A stretch of DNA of 64,000 nt from JACJWR01 sp963752505 (GTDB taxonomy: Bacteria > Actinomycetota > Actinomycetes > S36-B12 > UBA10799), in contig CAVVYM010000004.1 in NCBI GenBank assembly GCA_963752505.1, forward strand, positions 186,001 through 250,000, read 5' to 3'. Position 1 is the stretch's first letter; every line of letters begins with the position of its first letter. Under the pieces are notes generated by a model that saw only the letters and a program-made list of their open reading frames with translations, was not told where the DNA came from and searched no databases. Positions 51,555 through 61,036 of the stretch are shown one piece after another. The translations under genes and the position numbers were made by a program.

Positions 51555-52714
51555 TGGGCGCCGGGTCTGCCCCGCTGGTGGACCGTGTGCGCGGGAGGCT
51601 CATCGCGACCGGTGCCGACCCGTCGCCGGCGAAGGTGGCCGAGGCTCTGCGCGAAGAGGGGTTGCTGCTGGGGGATTCGGCGCTGATGGCGCTGGTGTCG
51701 GAACTGCGGTCGGAACTGGCCGGCGCGGGGCCGTTGGAACTGCTGATGGCCGACGAACAGGTGTCCGACGTGCTCGTCAACGCGCCTGATTCGGTGTGGG
51801 TGGATCGCGGTTCCGGGCTGGAGGAATCGTCGGTTCGCTTCGTCGATGAGGCCGCGGTGCGCAGATTGGCGCAACGCTTGGCCGCTCTCGCGGGCCGCCG
51901 ACTTGACGATGCATCGCCCTACGTCGATGCGCGACTGCCCGACGGCGCGCGGCTGCACGCAGTCATCCCACCAGTCGCGCCACGCGGCACCTGCATCTCC
52001 ATCCGGGTTCCGCGCAAGCGGGGATTCTCCCTGCCCGATCTTGTTGCTGCGCGCATGATTCCGGCCGATGGCGCCCGGTGGCTGCGCAAGGTGGTAGAGC
52101 AGCGGTTGGCGTTCCTGGTGAGCGGTGGAACCGGGGCCGGCAAGACCACCCTGCTGTCGACCCTGCTCTCACTCGCTCCACAGCGGGATCGACTGTTGGT
52201 GGTCGAGGACTCGAGCGAGCTCGATCCGCAGCACCCGCACGTCGTCCGGCTGGAGTCGCGACCGGCGAATGTCGAAGGCGTCGGCGCCGTGACGCTGCGC
52301 GACCTGGTGCGTCAAGCACTGCGGATGCGACCGGACCGCCTCGTGCTGGGTGAGGTGCGAGGCGCCGAGGTCGTGGACTTGCTCGCCGCTCTCAACACGG
52401 GCCACGAGGGTGGCTGTGGCACCCTGCACGCCAACTCCGCAGCGGACGTCCCTGCCCGGTTGGAAGCCCTGGCGCTCGCAGCGGGACTACCCAGGGAGGC
52501 GCTCCACGCTCAGGTGGCTGCAGGTCTTGATGCCGTCATCCACGTTGATCGGAGCACCAGTGGGCATCGTCTGGTCAAGGAGATCTGCGTGCTCGCCCCA
52601 CACGACGACCACCTCGTTCGAGCCGTCCCGGCCCTGCGGTTCGAAGACGGCGAGGTGGCGCACGGTCCTGGGCGCGACTGGCTGGCTGCGCGACTGCGGT
52701 GGTCCCCGCAATGA
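51554..52714 (+). CDS. TadA/CpaF secretion ATPase
   Basis: A 386-residue hexameric ATPase of the type II/IV secretion family. Motifs: Walker A FLVSGGTGAGKTTLLSTLLS near residue 195, Asp box LVVEDSSELDPQHPHV, Walker B RMRPDRLVLGEVRGAEV and His box GGCGTLHANSAADVPARLEA. It powers Flp/Tad pilus assembly or a related secretion process. Named TadA here after the pilus system, not the tRNA deaminase at 8 kb. Followed by tadB with an ATGA overlap. Confidence 0.93.
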   Translation: MGAGSAPLVDRVRGRLIATGADPSPAKVAEALREEGLLLGDSALMALVSELRSELAGAGPLELLMADEQVSDVLVNAPDSVWVDRGSGLEESSVRFVDEAAVRRLAQRLAALAGRRLDDASPYVDARLPDGARLHAVIPPVAPRGTCISIRVPRKRGFSLPDLVAARMIPADGARWLRKVVEQRLAFLVSGGTGAGKTTLLSTLLSLAPQRDRLLVVEDSSELDPQHPHVVRLESRPANVEGVGAVTLRDLVRQALRMRPDRLVLGEVRGAEVVDLLAALNTGHEGGCGTLHANSAADVPARLEALALAAGLPREALHAQVAAGLDAVIHVDRSTSGHRLVKEICVLAPHDDHLVRAVPALRFEDGEVAHGPGRDWLAARLRWSPQ

Positions 52715-53406
52715 TCGTCGTCGCAGCGGGTGTGCTCTTGCTGGTGGCGGCGTTGCTGTGGGGGGTCTCGAGTGCCCATCGGCTGCGACCACGAGACTGG
52801 CGGTCCCCCGGCCAGCGTGCGTTCGGCCGCCTCGTCGCGGCCGCGCGCCGAGTATGGCGTCGTCAGGCGAGGCTCACGGCTCGGCGCCGGGCGGCCGCCG
52901 ACGTTGTGCTCAGCCTGTCTGCCGAGTTGGCCACCGGGGTGCCGCCGGAGACCGCCCTGCAACGGGCTGGAGCGGGACGTGACTTCATGCGTCGGGCCAC
53001 CGGCGCAGTGCGGATCGGCGGGGATGTCGCTGCGGCGCTGCGAGCCGACGCAGATGAGAACGGCCTGCCGGTGCTCGCCGGTGTCGCTGTGGTCTGGCAG
53101 GTGTCCGAAGGATCGGGTGCGGGGCTGGCCGACGCGACCCATCGGCTCGGATCGGCCGCGCTGCAGCGCGAGCGCATGCGACGGGACTTGGCCGCCCAGA
53201 TGGCGGGACCCAAGGCGACGGCCCGGGTGTTGGCGCTGCTACCCGCGGTAGGTCTCCTCCTGGGAAGCGGGCTGGGCGGATCCCCTGTGACCTGGCTCCT
53301 CGGCACCCCCGCGGGCTGGGCTCTGCTGGTTGTGGGCGTTGGTTTGGAGGTCGCCGGCTTGCTGTGGGTGCGCCGACTGGTACGCAGCGTGGAGCGTCAC
53401 CTATGA
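52711..53406 (+). CDS. TadB-like inner-membrane platform protein
   Basis: A 231-residue protein with one N-terminal helix, a T2SSF domain (ADVVLSLSAELATGVPPETA; VSEGSGAGLADATHRLGS) and two C-terminal helices. It forms the membrane base of the Tad machine with TadC. ATG at 52711 overlaps the ATPase stop; a GTG 12 bases upstream is less likely. Short compared with about 300 residues in Gram-negative TadB, but normal for actinobacteria. Confidence 0.88.
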   Translation: MIVVAAGVLLLVAALLWGVSSAHRLRPRDWRSPGQRAFGRLVAAARRVWRRQARLTARRRAAADVVLSLSAELATGVPPETALQRAGAGRDFMRRATGAVRIGGDVAAALRADADENGLPVLAGVAVVWQVSEGSGAGLADATHRLGSAALQRERMRRDLAAQMAGPKATARVLALLPAVGLLLGSGLGGSPVTWLLGTPAGWALLVVGVGLEVAGLLWVRRLVRSVERHL

Positions 53407-54128
53407 GCGCCGTGGCCGCCCTCCTGATCGGGCTGGCGCTCGCGGTCTGGCTCGGTACGACAGCAACGCCGCGGCTACGGCCGGCCGTGGTTGCGGCGCC
53501 CCGAGATGCTTCCCCCGGAAAGGCATCGCGCCGGCTCCACGCCGTGGTCAGCCTGGCGGCCGGTGTGGCGGCTTGGGTGTTCATCGGCGGCTGGCCGGGG
53601 GCGTTCGCGGGCGCGCTCGTCGCCGCTGCCCTCTACCGCACGTTGGGTGCCTTGGACGAGCGGGCTGAGCGGGCTGACGATGAACTGCTCGGTGCCCAAG
53701 CGGCAGATATGGCCGACATGCTGGGGGCGTGCGTTGCTTCGGGTGCGGGTCTGGAGAGCGCCACGATTCAGGTGGCCGCGGCGCTGCCCGCTCCGGCCAG
53801 CGAAGTCCTGGCCCATGCCGCGGCCCAGCTGTCGCTCGGCGCACCAGTAGCTCGCGCCTGGTCGGAACTGCTCGGCCACGAGGCGACCGCGCCGATTGCC
53901 CGGGCCATCGTTCGCTCGCTCGATTCGGGCGCACCGATGGCCGACGCGTTGACCGGCTGTGCTGCTGAACTCCGTGACATCCGTCGCGCGCGCATCGAGG
54001 TGATGGCGCAATCGGTCGCGGTGAAGGCCGTCGGCCCCCTCGGACTCTGCTTCCTACCGGCCTTTCTGTTGATCGGCGTCGTGCCGCTGGTGGCCGGTTT
54101 GGTGACGGAGTCCATCGACCTGTTCTGA
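53403..54128 (+). CDS. TadC-like inner-membrane platform protein
   Basis: A 241-residue T2SSF-domain protein: an N-terminal helix pair, MADMLGACVASGAGLESATI near residue 115, IARAIVRSLDSGAPMADAL near 175 and a final helix pair (LCFLPAFLLIGVVPLVAGLV). Partner of TadB. Overlaps tadB by ATGA and is followed after 137 bp by the pilin-like gene. Confidence 0.87.
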   Translation: MSAVAALLIGLALAVWLGTTATPRLRPAVVAAPRDASPGKASRRLHAVVSLAAGVAAWVFIGGWPGAFAGALVAAALYRTLGALDERAERADDELLGAQAADMADMLGACVASGAGLESATIQVAAALPAPASEVLAHAAAQLSLGAPVARAWSELLGHEATAPIARAIVRSLDSGAPMADALTGCAAELRDIRRARIEVMAQSVAVKAVGPLGLCFLPAFLLIGVVPLVAGLVTESIDLF

Positions 54129-54265
54129 CCATCCACAGATGTCGATTGGGTGCTTTCACTGCGCGTATGGACGAGCGCAGTGTGGTGCCCGCGTCGGATC
54201 CTCTGACGCCCGCATTCGTGCGGTACTTCGCCCGACCTCGTTCGGGCGTGACGGGGAGGTTGTTC

Positions 54266-54451
54266 ATGTCAGCAGAGTTGGTCAGGCGTGCCCACGCCGA
54301 CGAGCAGGGAATGTCGACGGCCGAGTATGCGGTGGGGACTGTGGCGGCGGTCGGCTTCGGCGGCATCTTGGTCAAGTTGCTCACCAGCCCCGAAGTGCAG
54401 GAGCTGCTCTTCGCGATCATCCAGAAGGCGCTCACCTGGTTGTTCGGATAG
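54266..54451 (+). CDS. Flp pilin-like DUF4244 protein
   Basis: Only 61 residues: a short charged leader (ADEQG), then MSTAEYAVGTVAAVGFGGIL and a hydrophobic helix ending KALTWLFG. The G/MSTAEYA segment with Glu at position 5 of the mature part is the class III prepilin processing signature. This is the likely pilus subunit of the operon and matches Rv3656c. ATG chosen at 54266 because GGGGAGG lies 7 nt upstream; longer versions from 54146 lack support. Confidence 0.87.
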   Translation: MSAELVRRAHADEQGMSTAEYAVGTVAAVGFGGILVKLLTSPEVQELLFAIIQKALTWLFG

Positions 54452-54455
54452 CCAG

Positions 54456-54845
54456 ATGAGTGCGAGGCAGGCGCCTCTGCTGCGGTGGCGCGTTCGGCAA
54501 TCCGCTGGGCGCGCCACCGACCAGCACGGGCACGCCACTGCCGAGATGGCGGTGGCAATCATCGCCCTCGTTGCGGCGCTGGTACCGCTCTTGGTCGGTG
54601 TGCAGCTGATCCTCACGGCAGCACGTGCCCAGGAGGGCGCTCGGGCCATCGCCCGCGAGGTATCCCGCGGGGAGAACGGATCAAGTGCGGTCGCCCGCGT
54701 GCGCTCTTCGCTGCCTGGCAGCGCGGTGAGTATCCAGGCGGAGGGAGGCGATGCGGTCGTGACCGTGAGCGTTCCGATGCAGTTGCCGTTCGGCCCCGAG
54801 ATGGAACTTGCGCGCACGGCCCGCACCGCGCAGGAGCCATCGTGA
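54456..54845 (+). CDS. TadE-like pseudopilin
   Basis: A 129-residue protein with a basic leader and TAEMAVAIIALVAALVPLLV, a TadE-type hydrophobic helix with the conserved Glu. A periplasmic domain follows (AREVSRGENGSSAVARVRSS). Starts 4 bp after the pilin gene and overlaps the next gene. Corresponds to Rv3655c. Confidence 0.85.
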   Translation: MSARQAPLLRWRVRQSAGRATDQHGHATAEMAVAIIALVAALVPLLVGVQLILTAARAQEGARAIAREVSRGENGSSAVARVRSSLPGSAVSIQAEGGDAVVTVSVPMQLPFGPEMELARTARTAQEPS

Positions 54846-55447
54846 GGCGGCTGCGCGGGTCCGGTGGTTCGGCCACCATCGTCGTCCTGGTGGTGTTCCT
54901 CGCCCTCACCATGCTGGTGGGATTGCTCGCAGTGGTGGGAGCCCTCATTGCCGCCCAAGTGCGGGTGGCGCAGGCGGCCGACCTGGCCGCCCTGGCCGGT
55001 GCGCGGGAGGCGTGGTTCGGCGATTCGAGGGCGTGTGGGGAGGCCCAACGGATCGCGGCGGCCCACGGCGCTGTCGTCGAATCGTGCGATCGTCGTGGGC
55101 TGGACTTGCAGGTGGTGGTGGTCACTCAGGCTCCGATTCCAGCCTTCCTGTGGGGCGAGGGTCGGCAGGAACCGCAGGCTCAGACCGGTCCGACCCTGCG
55201 GGCCATCGCCCGAGCCGGGCCGCCGGATTCCTACGGCCTGGCCTATGACCAAGCCCCGTCGGGGCGCTCGATGACCAGGGCGTCGAGCAAGGCCACGGCG
55301 CCGCGTTTGTCGAGCGGGTTGTTGCCGTTGCCGCACTTGGGGCTTTGGACACACGCGGGGCAACCATCAAGGCACGGACAGGCGGCCACCGCGTCCCGGG
55401 TGGTGCGCAGCCATTCCCGGGCCAGTGAGAATCCGCGGTTGGCGTAG
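54842..55447 (+). CDS. TadE/G-like family protein with an antisense-overlapping tail
   Basis: The GTG overlaps the preceding stop. The first about 130 residues are the expected Rv3654c-type protein: GSGGSATIVVLVVFLALTML membrane helix, then VAQAADLAALAGAREAWFGD and a Cys pair (C62, C80). The frame then lacks a stop and runs 205 bp antisense into the helicase gene; this tail is Ser/Arg-rich with no family character. A stop in another frame at 55246-55248 suggests the natural end was lost by an indel. Confidence 0.72.
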   Translation: MRRLRGSGGSATIVVLVVFLALTMLVGLLAVVGALIAAQVRVAQAADLAALAGAREAWFGDSRACGEAQRIAAAHGAVVESCDRRGLDLQVVVVTQAPIPAFLWGEGRQEPQAQTGPTLRAIARAGPPDSYGLAYDQAPSGRSMTRASSKATAPRLSSGLLPLPHLGLWTHAGQPSRHGQAATASRVVRSHSRASENPRLA

Positions 55448-57489
55448 CCGACCCCGCCGGGGTAACCGTCGTGGACGAACACCGTCACCTCGCCGGTGGC
55501 GGGGTGTTGCGGAGTCGAGAGGCCGCCGACATCCCAGCGGTCGCAGGTCGCGAAGTGTGGCAGCAGGCCGATGGCCGCATGCTCGGCGGCATGGGCGGCG
55601 CCCGCGACATCGGCCACCGCACATTCGGTGACGACGTCATCGGGCCAGGACCACCAGACCGCGGCCGTCGTCAGCGTTCGAGTCGGGGCGGCCAGGGGGT
55701 GCGTCGACACCACTTCGCCGGTGCCACTGCGTCGGCGTTGAAAGGCATGGACCTGCGATGTGACCTCGACCATGCCCGATCGGATGCGGCCCAACCCGAG
55801 CGGTGCCTCGTCCCTCACCCCCACCACGTCGAGGTGGGTGCGGCTCAGGGCCATGGTGAACACGTCGTCGGTCGTTGGCTCCACTAGGGCGACCCGGGCC
55901 TCGAGATCTAGTTCGCGAACCGCGTAGTACGTCCCCTGATGCACGTAGACGGCCTGCGGATGCATCGTTGGCCACGCGCGGGCGTCGTCGACGGTTCCAA
56001 GCAGCCGGCCCGTGCTGCCCTCCACGATGCGCACCGCCGAACCGCCGATCGAGCGGATGTCGCCGACGGCTTTCGGTGGATTCGCGTCCGGCCAGAACAG
56101 CCCGCGCGGGCGCCGCCGCAGGGTTCCCTCGGCGACCAGCGCGTCGGCCACCGGGCCGCTGTGGGGGCCGAAGTACTCCAGGTCGGCCTCCGTCAGGGGC
56201 GCTTCAGCAGCCGCCGCCACCAGATGCTGGCCAAGAATCGTGGGGTTCTGCAGGTCGATCACGGTGCGCTCGGTGACCGCGCCGGTGATGTCGTCCGGAT
56301 GGTGCAACAGATAGTGGTCCAGCGGATCGTCATCGGCCACCAGCACGGCCACCGCGGTCTGCCCCGCCCGCCCGGCACGTCCGATCTGTTGCCAGAAGGA
56401 GGTCTGCCGCCCCGGCCAACCCGCGAGCACCACCGCGTCGAGTCCAGTGATGTCGACGCCGAGTTCCAGCGCGGATGTCGTGGCCACCCCCAGCAGTCGC
56501 CCGTCGCGTAGCCCGGATTCGATGGCTCGGCGCTCCTCGGGAAGCAGCCCAGCGCGGTAGGCCGCGATCGCATTGTTGGCGGGAGCGTCCACCAGTGCGC
56601 GGGTCTGGGCGGCGACCGACTCCGCCCCTGCCCGCGACGGGACGAAGGTCAAGGTGCGCCGCTGCTGGGCCACCAGCGCCCCGGACACCTCCACCACCTC
56701 CCGCCTGGCGCCGTGCCGCTCGGTGCTGGGGTCACGCAGCAGCACGTGCACCTCCCCGCGTGGTGACGCGTCCTCGGTCACCTCGCGGAAAGCACGACCC
56801 GTGAGGGCCGTCATGGTCTCGGCGGGCTGCGCCGTGGTTGCGGAGGCACCGACCACCAGCGGTTGGGCCCCCGTCGCCTGCGCCAGGCGCAGCAGGCGAC
56901 GCAGGATGAGTGCGACGTGGGCGCCGAATACCCCGCGATACACGTGGCACTCGTCCACCACCACGAGCGCGAGGTTGCGCAACAGTCGGCGCCAGTACTC
57001 GTGCCGGGGCAGCACGGAAGCGTTGAGCATGTCCGGGTTGCTGATCACCACCTGGGCATGGGCCCCAACCCAGTCGCGTTCCTCGCGGTTCGCGTCGCCA
57101 TCGAGCACACCCACCCGCAACCCGGTCCAGGTCATTGCCCGCGCCTGATCGTGGCCCAACGCCTTGGTCGGCGCCAAGTAGAGCGTGGTGGCGCCCGCAT
57201 CGCGCTCGGACAGCGCGACCGCCGCGGTCTGGTAGATCAGCGACTTGCCCGAGGCCGTTCCGGTGGCCACCACGACGTTGCCCTCGTGGCGCAGCAGCTC
57301 GTCAAGCGCGGCGGACTGGTGCTCGTAGAGGAGGTCGACGCCGCGGGACCGGAGCCGAGCAGTCGCCGAATCGGCGAGCCACGTTGGAATCGGCGCGGTC
57401 CGGGAGTCCCGCGCCGGCAGCACGAGATGATGCACCGCATCGCGGACGACCCGCTCGGGCAGATCGGCGGCGAAAGTGCGATCAGGCAT
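55243..57489 (-). CDS. DEAD/DEAH-box helicase with DUF1998 (MrfA/Hrq1-like)
   Basis: A 748-residue superfamily 2 helicase: YEHQSAALDELL Q-motif region, Walker A VVATGTASGKSLIYQ near residue 75, LAPTKALGHDQ, DECH box VVVDECHVYRGVFGAH, motif III GASATTAQPAE, and motif VI QIGRAGRAGQTAVAV. The C-terminal DUF1998 region has four Cys in CPCLDGCPACVQSPKCGNGN, which bind zinc. MrfA in Bacillus repairs mitomycin C lesions, so a DNA-repair role is likely. Matches Rv3649 in place. ATG at 57487-57489. Confidence 0.93.
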   Translation of the reverse strand: MPDRTFAADLPERVVRDAVHHLVLPARDSRTAPIPTWLADSATARLRSRGVDLLYEHQSAALDELLRHEGNVVVATGTASGKSLIYQTAAVALSERDAGATTLYLAPTKALGHDQARAMTWTGLRVGVLDGDANREERDWVGAHAQVVISNPDMLNASVLPRHEYWRRLLRNLALVVVDECHVYRGVFGAHVALILRRLLRLAQATGAQPLVVGASATTAQPAETMTALTGRAFREVTEDASPRGEVHVLLRDPSTERHGARREVVEVSGALVAQQRRTLTFVPSRAGAESVAAQTRALVDAPANNAIAAYRAGLLPEERRAIESGLRDGRLLGVATTSALELGVDITGLDAVVLAGWPGRQTSFWQQIGRAGRAGQTAVAVLVADDDPLDHYLLHHPDDITGAVTERTVIDLQNPTILGQHLVAAAAEAPLTEADLEYFGPHSGPVADALVAEGTLRRRPRGLFWPDANPPKAVGDIRSIGGSAVRIVEGSTGRLLGTVDDARAWPTMHPQAVYVHQGTYYAVRELDLEARVALVEPTTDDVFTMALSRTHLDVVGVRDEAPLGLGRIRSGMVEVTSQVHAFQRRRSGTGEVVSTHPLAAPTRTLTTAAVWWSWPDDVVTECAVADVAGAAHAAEHAAIGLLPHFATCDRWDVGGLSTPQHPATGEVTVFVHDGYPGGVGYANRGFSLAREWLRTTRDAVAACPCLDGCPACVQSPKCGNGNNPLDKRGAVALLDALVIERPDGAWS

Positions 57490-57617
57490 GGGGCCATTCT
57501 GACGCGCGGCCACGACACAGCGACCGGCCATGTGCCACAGTTGGCGCGGGTAGGCCCTGCGTGGTGCCCCGGCGCTGCTCGGAGGCTTCGCGCCCGAACG
57601 AGCAGACGAGGAGTCAC

Positions 57618-57959
57618 GTGGATCTGCGACTGGAGAACGGTGCGTCCGGCGACGCGGTGGTAGTGGCTGTCGCAGGCGAACTCGACGCGCTGTCGGCACC
57701 GCAACTCGACGAGCATCTGACTGAGGTGCTGGCGGAGTCTCCCAGCCTGGTGGTGATGGACCTCACCGAAGTCGATTTCCTCGACTCGACCGGTCTCGGT
57801 GTGCTCATCAAGGCGTTGACTCACCTGCGAGAAACCGGGGGTGAACTGGCTGTGGTGGCCACGTCTCCGCGCATCCTCAAAGTCCTCACAATCACCGGCA
57901 TGGACCAAATCATGAGTGTGGGCGAATCGGTGGCTGCGGTCACGCCAGGGGCGCCCTGA
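57618..57959 (+). CDS. STAS-domain anti-sigma factor antagonist (BldG-like)
   Basis: A 113-residue single STAS domain. The phosphorylation site is S57 in VDFLDSTGLGVLIKAL. Such antagonists free sigma factors when unphosphorylated. Position between the helicase and hppA, with a partner kinase-like gene directly downstream, matches bldG of Streptomyces. The GTG at 57618 has GAGGAG 4 nt upstream. Confidence 0.9.
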   Translation: MDLRLENGASGDAVVVAVAGELDALSAPQLDEHLTEVLAESPSLVVMDLTEVDFLDSTGLGVLIKALTHLRETGGELAVVATSPRILKVLTITGMDQIMSVGESVAAVTPGAP

Positions 57960-58306
57960 TGCAGGTAGCCGCGCTGGTGATCCCACCCGGCGCGAGTTAT
58001 GTCCGCACGGCTCGTCTGCTCGCCGCCGCCGTGGCTCGGCAGGTCGGCTGTGACGAGGACACGGTGGACGACATCAGGCTGGCGGTGAGTGAAGCCTGCC
58101 TGCTGCACCTTGGCCACGATGCCGCCATCGAAGTCGGATTCGAGGCCGACGATGACCTGCTCACGGTGGACGTCGGGCCTAACGCGGTACCCAGCGCCGC
58201 GGAGCCGGACAGTCAGTTGGCGATGACAGTTCTGCGCGCGGTCACGCCGCGCCTCGAACTCACCGAGAACGGCCTCGTCATGACCTGGCCGTTGCACACA
58301 GACTGA
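57959..58306 (+). CDS. RsbW-like ATPase-fold protein, degenerate
   Basis: A 115-residue protein coupled to the STAS gene by TGATG. It has the start of a HATPase anti-sigma factor (VRTARLLAAAVARQVGCDED, then VDDIRLAVSEACLLHL). The N-box has E45-A-C-L-L49 where EAxxN is expected, so the Mg-binding Asn is missing. The DxGxG loop reads DVGPN. ATP binding and kinase activity therefore look impaired. It may bind partners without phosphorylating them. Confidence 0.78.
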   Translation: MQVAALVIPPGASYVRTARLLAAAVARQVGCDEDTVDDIRLAVSEACLLHLGHDAAIEVGFEADDDLLTVDVGPNAVPSAAEPDSQLAMTVLRAVTPRLELTENGLVMTWPLHTD

Positions 58307-58561
58307 CGCGTCGAATCTCCTGCTGGAGTCGTCTCACATGGACACCCAGTGAACTCCAGTTGGCCTGGCTGCTGTTTTCCTCAGCGTGTCCCCGCGGGGG
58401 TCGCCGGTCGCAAACCGCTTCTGCTGCGTAGACTCTCGCGCAACTCGCCTTGCGACCTTGTGAATTTGTTGTAAGGAGATGCCCGCACAGGGTTCGAAAC
58501 AGGAGTGCCACACCGCCCGGCTGGGGCACTCGCCGTGCCATATCAATATCTTGGAGATTCA

Positions 58562-60918
58562 ATGTCGCTTGCCAGCGTGGCTGCTGCCACCTCGGTGACA
58601 GTCTCCGGGGCCAACTACACGATCGTGCTCGTGGTGGCGCTCATCGCGCTCATCGCGCTTGCCGTCGCCGGCTTGTTGGTCCGGGAGGTGCTGTCCGCAG
58701 ATGAGGGCACCGAGAAGATGAAGGAAATTGCGGCCGCAGTGCAGGAGGGTGCCGCCGCCTACCTGAACCGACAGTTCAGGACGCTGTCGATCTTCGCCGT
58801 CATCGTTTTCTTCGTGCTCTTCCTGTTGCCCGCCGAAACCACGAGTGAGCGCATCGGAAGGTCCATCTTCTTCGTGGTGGGCGCGGTGTTCTCCGCGATC
58901 ACCGGCTACGTCGGCATGTGGCTCGCAGTGCGTGCCAACGTGCGTATGGCCGCGGCCGCGAACGCCGCCGGTGAACAACCCGCCATGCGCATCGCCTTCC
59001 GCACCGGTGGTGTGGCAGGTATGTTCACGGTCGGTCTCGGCCTGTTCGGTGCCGCCGTAGTGGTGCTCGTCTACAAGGGCGAGGCCCCCAAGGTGCTTGA
59101 GGGCTTCGGTTTCGGTGCCGCCTTGCTCGCCATGTTCATGCGAGTCGGTGGCGGTATCTTCACCAAGGCTGCCGATGTGGGCGCGGATCTCGTTGGCAAG
59201 GTCGAGCAGGGCATCCCCGAGGATGACCCCCGCAACGCCGCCACCATCGCCGACAACGTCGGGGACAACGTTGGCGACTGCGCCGGTATGGCTGCCGACC
59301 TCTTCGAGTCCTACGCGGTAACTCTCGTCGCCGCCCTGATCCTGGGTAAGGCTGCCTTCGGCGACCTCGGCCTGGTGTTCCCGCTCATCGTGCCCGCGAT
59401 CGGTGTGCTCACCGCGATCATCGGTATCTTCGCGGTGTCGCCGCGGCCGTCGGACCGTTCGGGCATGCAGGCCATCAACCGTGGGTTCTTCATTTCCGCG
59501 GTGGCATCTGCTGTGCTCGTGACAATCGCGGCGTTCGTGTTCCTACCGGCGCGCCTGGTGGAGTTCCGCGGCGTCGTCATCGAGGACCTCGGCATCGTCG
59601 GGAGCATCGACTCGTTCAACCCGCGCATCCTGGCTATCGGAGCCGTGCTCATCGGTATCGTGCTGGCCGCCGTCATCCAGCAGCTCACCGCCTACTTCAC
59701 CGAGACCAACCGGCGCCCCGGTCGACAACGTCGCCAGGACCTCGCTGACCGGCCCTGCCACGGTGATCCTCTCCGGTATTTCTCTGGGTCTGGAGTCGGC
59801 TGTCTACTCCGCTCTGATCATCGCGGCGGCGGTGTACGGCGCCTTCTTGCTTGGTGGCGGGCTCGGTGACCTTGTCACTGTTCGCCGTGGCGCTGGCCGG
59901 TACCGGTCTGCTGACCACGGTCGGCGTGATCGTCGTCCATGGACACCTTCGGACCGGTGTCCGACAACGCCCAAGGCATCGCTGAGATGTCCGGTGAAGT
60001 CGGCGGCGAAGGTGCCGAGATGCTGACAGACCTCGACGCCGTGGGCAACTCCACCAAGGCGATCACCAAGGGAATCGCGATCGCCACGGCGGTGCTGGCG
60101 GCAACGGCGCTCTTCGGCGCATTCCGCGACGCGATTAGGGGACGCACGGCACGGCGCCGGGGAGGCTCTGGAGGTCTCACCGAGCAAGCAGCGTTGCAGT
60201 ATTTCGGCATACTCGACGTGGCCAACCCAGCCAACCTGGTGGGTCTGCATTATCGGTGCCGCGGTCGTGTTCCTGTTCTCCGGCCTGGCGATCAACGCAG
60301 TTGTCGCGTGCAGCCGGTGCTGTGATCTTCGAGGTGCGTCGGCAGTTCCGGGAGCACCCAGGCATCATGGAAGGCACCGAGCGGCCCGAGTACGGCAAGG
60401 TGGTGGACATTGTCACCCGCGACTCGCTGCGGGAACTCGTCACCCCAGGCCTCCTGGCAGTGCTCGCGCCGATCGCAGTCGGGTTCGGACTCGGCGTGGG
60501 TGCGCTCGGCGCCTACCTGGCCGGAACGATCGCAACCGGCGTGCTGATGGCCGTGTTCCTGGCCAACTCCGGTGGCGCCTGGGACAACGCCAAGAAGTTC
60601 GTCGAGGACGGCAACTTCGGCGGCAAGGGCTCCGAAGCCCACGAGGCCACCGTGATCGGTGACACCGTCGGCGACCCGTTCAAGGACACCGCCGGCCCGG
60701 CCATCAACCCGCTGATCAAGGTCATGAACCTGGTGGCGCTGCTCATCGCCCCGGCCGTGGTGGCGCTCTCGATCGGCGATTCGGCGAACAGCCTGCTGCG
60801 TTACGCCATCGCGATTGCCGCAACGCTGATCGTGGTGGTCTCCGTCGTGGTGTCAAAGCGTCGCGGTGGCGCCATCGACGAAAGCGACATCTCGTCGGCG
60901 AAGGCCGAGTCCGCCTAA
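58562..60918 (+). pseudogene. hppA: H+-translocating pyrophosphatase; five apparent frameshifts
   Basis: The membrane proton pump driven by pyrophosphate. The N-terminal half is intact and contains the catalytic segment DVGADLVGKVEQGIPEDDPR and the DNVGDNVGDCAGMAADLFES region. GNSTKAITKG, with Lys after Thr, marks the K+-independent subtype. From 59.7 to 60.3 kb the frame changes five times, each explained by one extra base (near 59717, 59862, 59936, 60248 and 60303). The last 200 residues (AGAVIFEVRRQFREHPGIME to the end) are again normal. GGAG lies 7 nt before the ATG. Confidence 0.88.
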
Positions 60919-60943
60919 CCCCAAGGGCTTGTTCACGCCCACA

Positions 60944-61001
60944 GCAACTCGCCGGCTCCATCCGCAGCAACCGCTGCGGCCGGGGCCGGCGAGTTGCTTT
61001 T
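60944..61001 (+). terminator. Intrinsic terminator after hppA
   Basis: GCAACTCGCCGG and CCGGCGAGTTGC form a perfect 12-bp stem. The 30-base interior contains a second small hairpin (CCGCAG/CTGCGG). TTTT follows directly. Confidence 0.88.
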
Positions 61002-61036
61002 CGGTCGTGACCGTCACCACCTGCGACTGGAGTGCC

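Noticed and set aside
58470..58561. Leader peptide or upstream start for hppA
   Set aside because: The upstream ATG lacks proper spacing from its binding site and its frame does not end before hppA; the GGAG-ATG at 58562 fits the family start.
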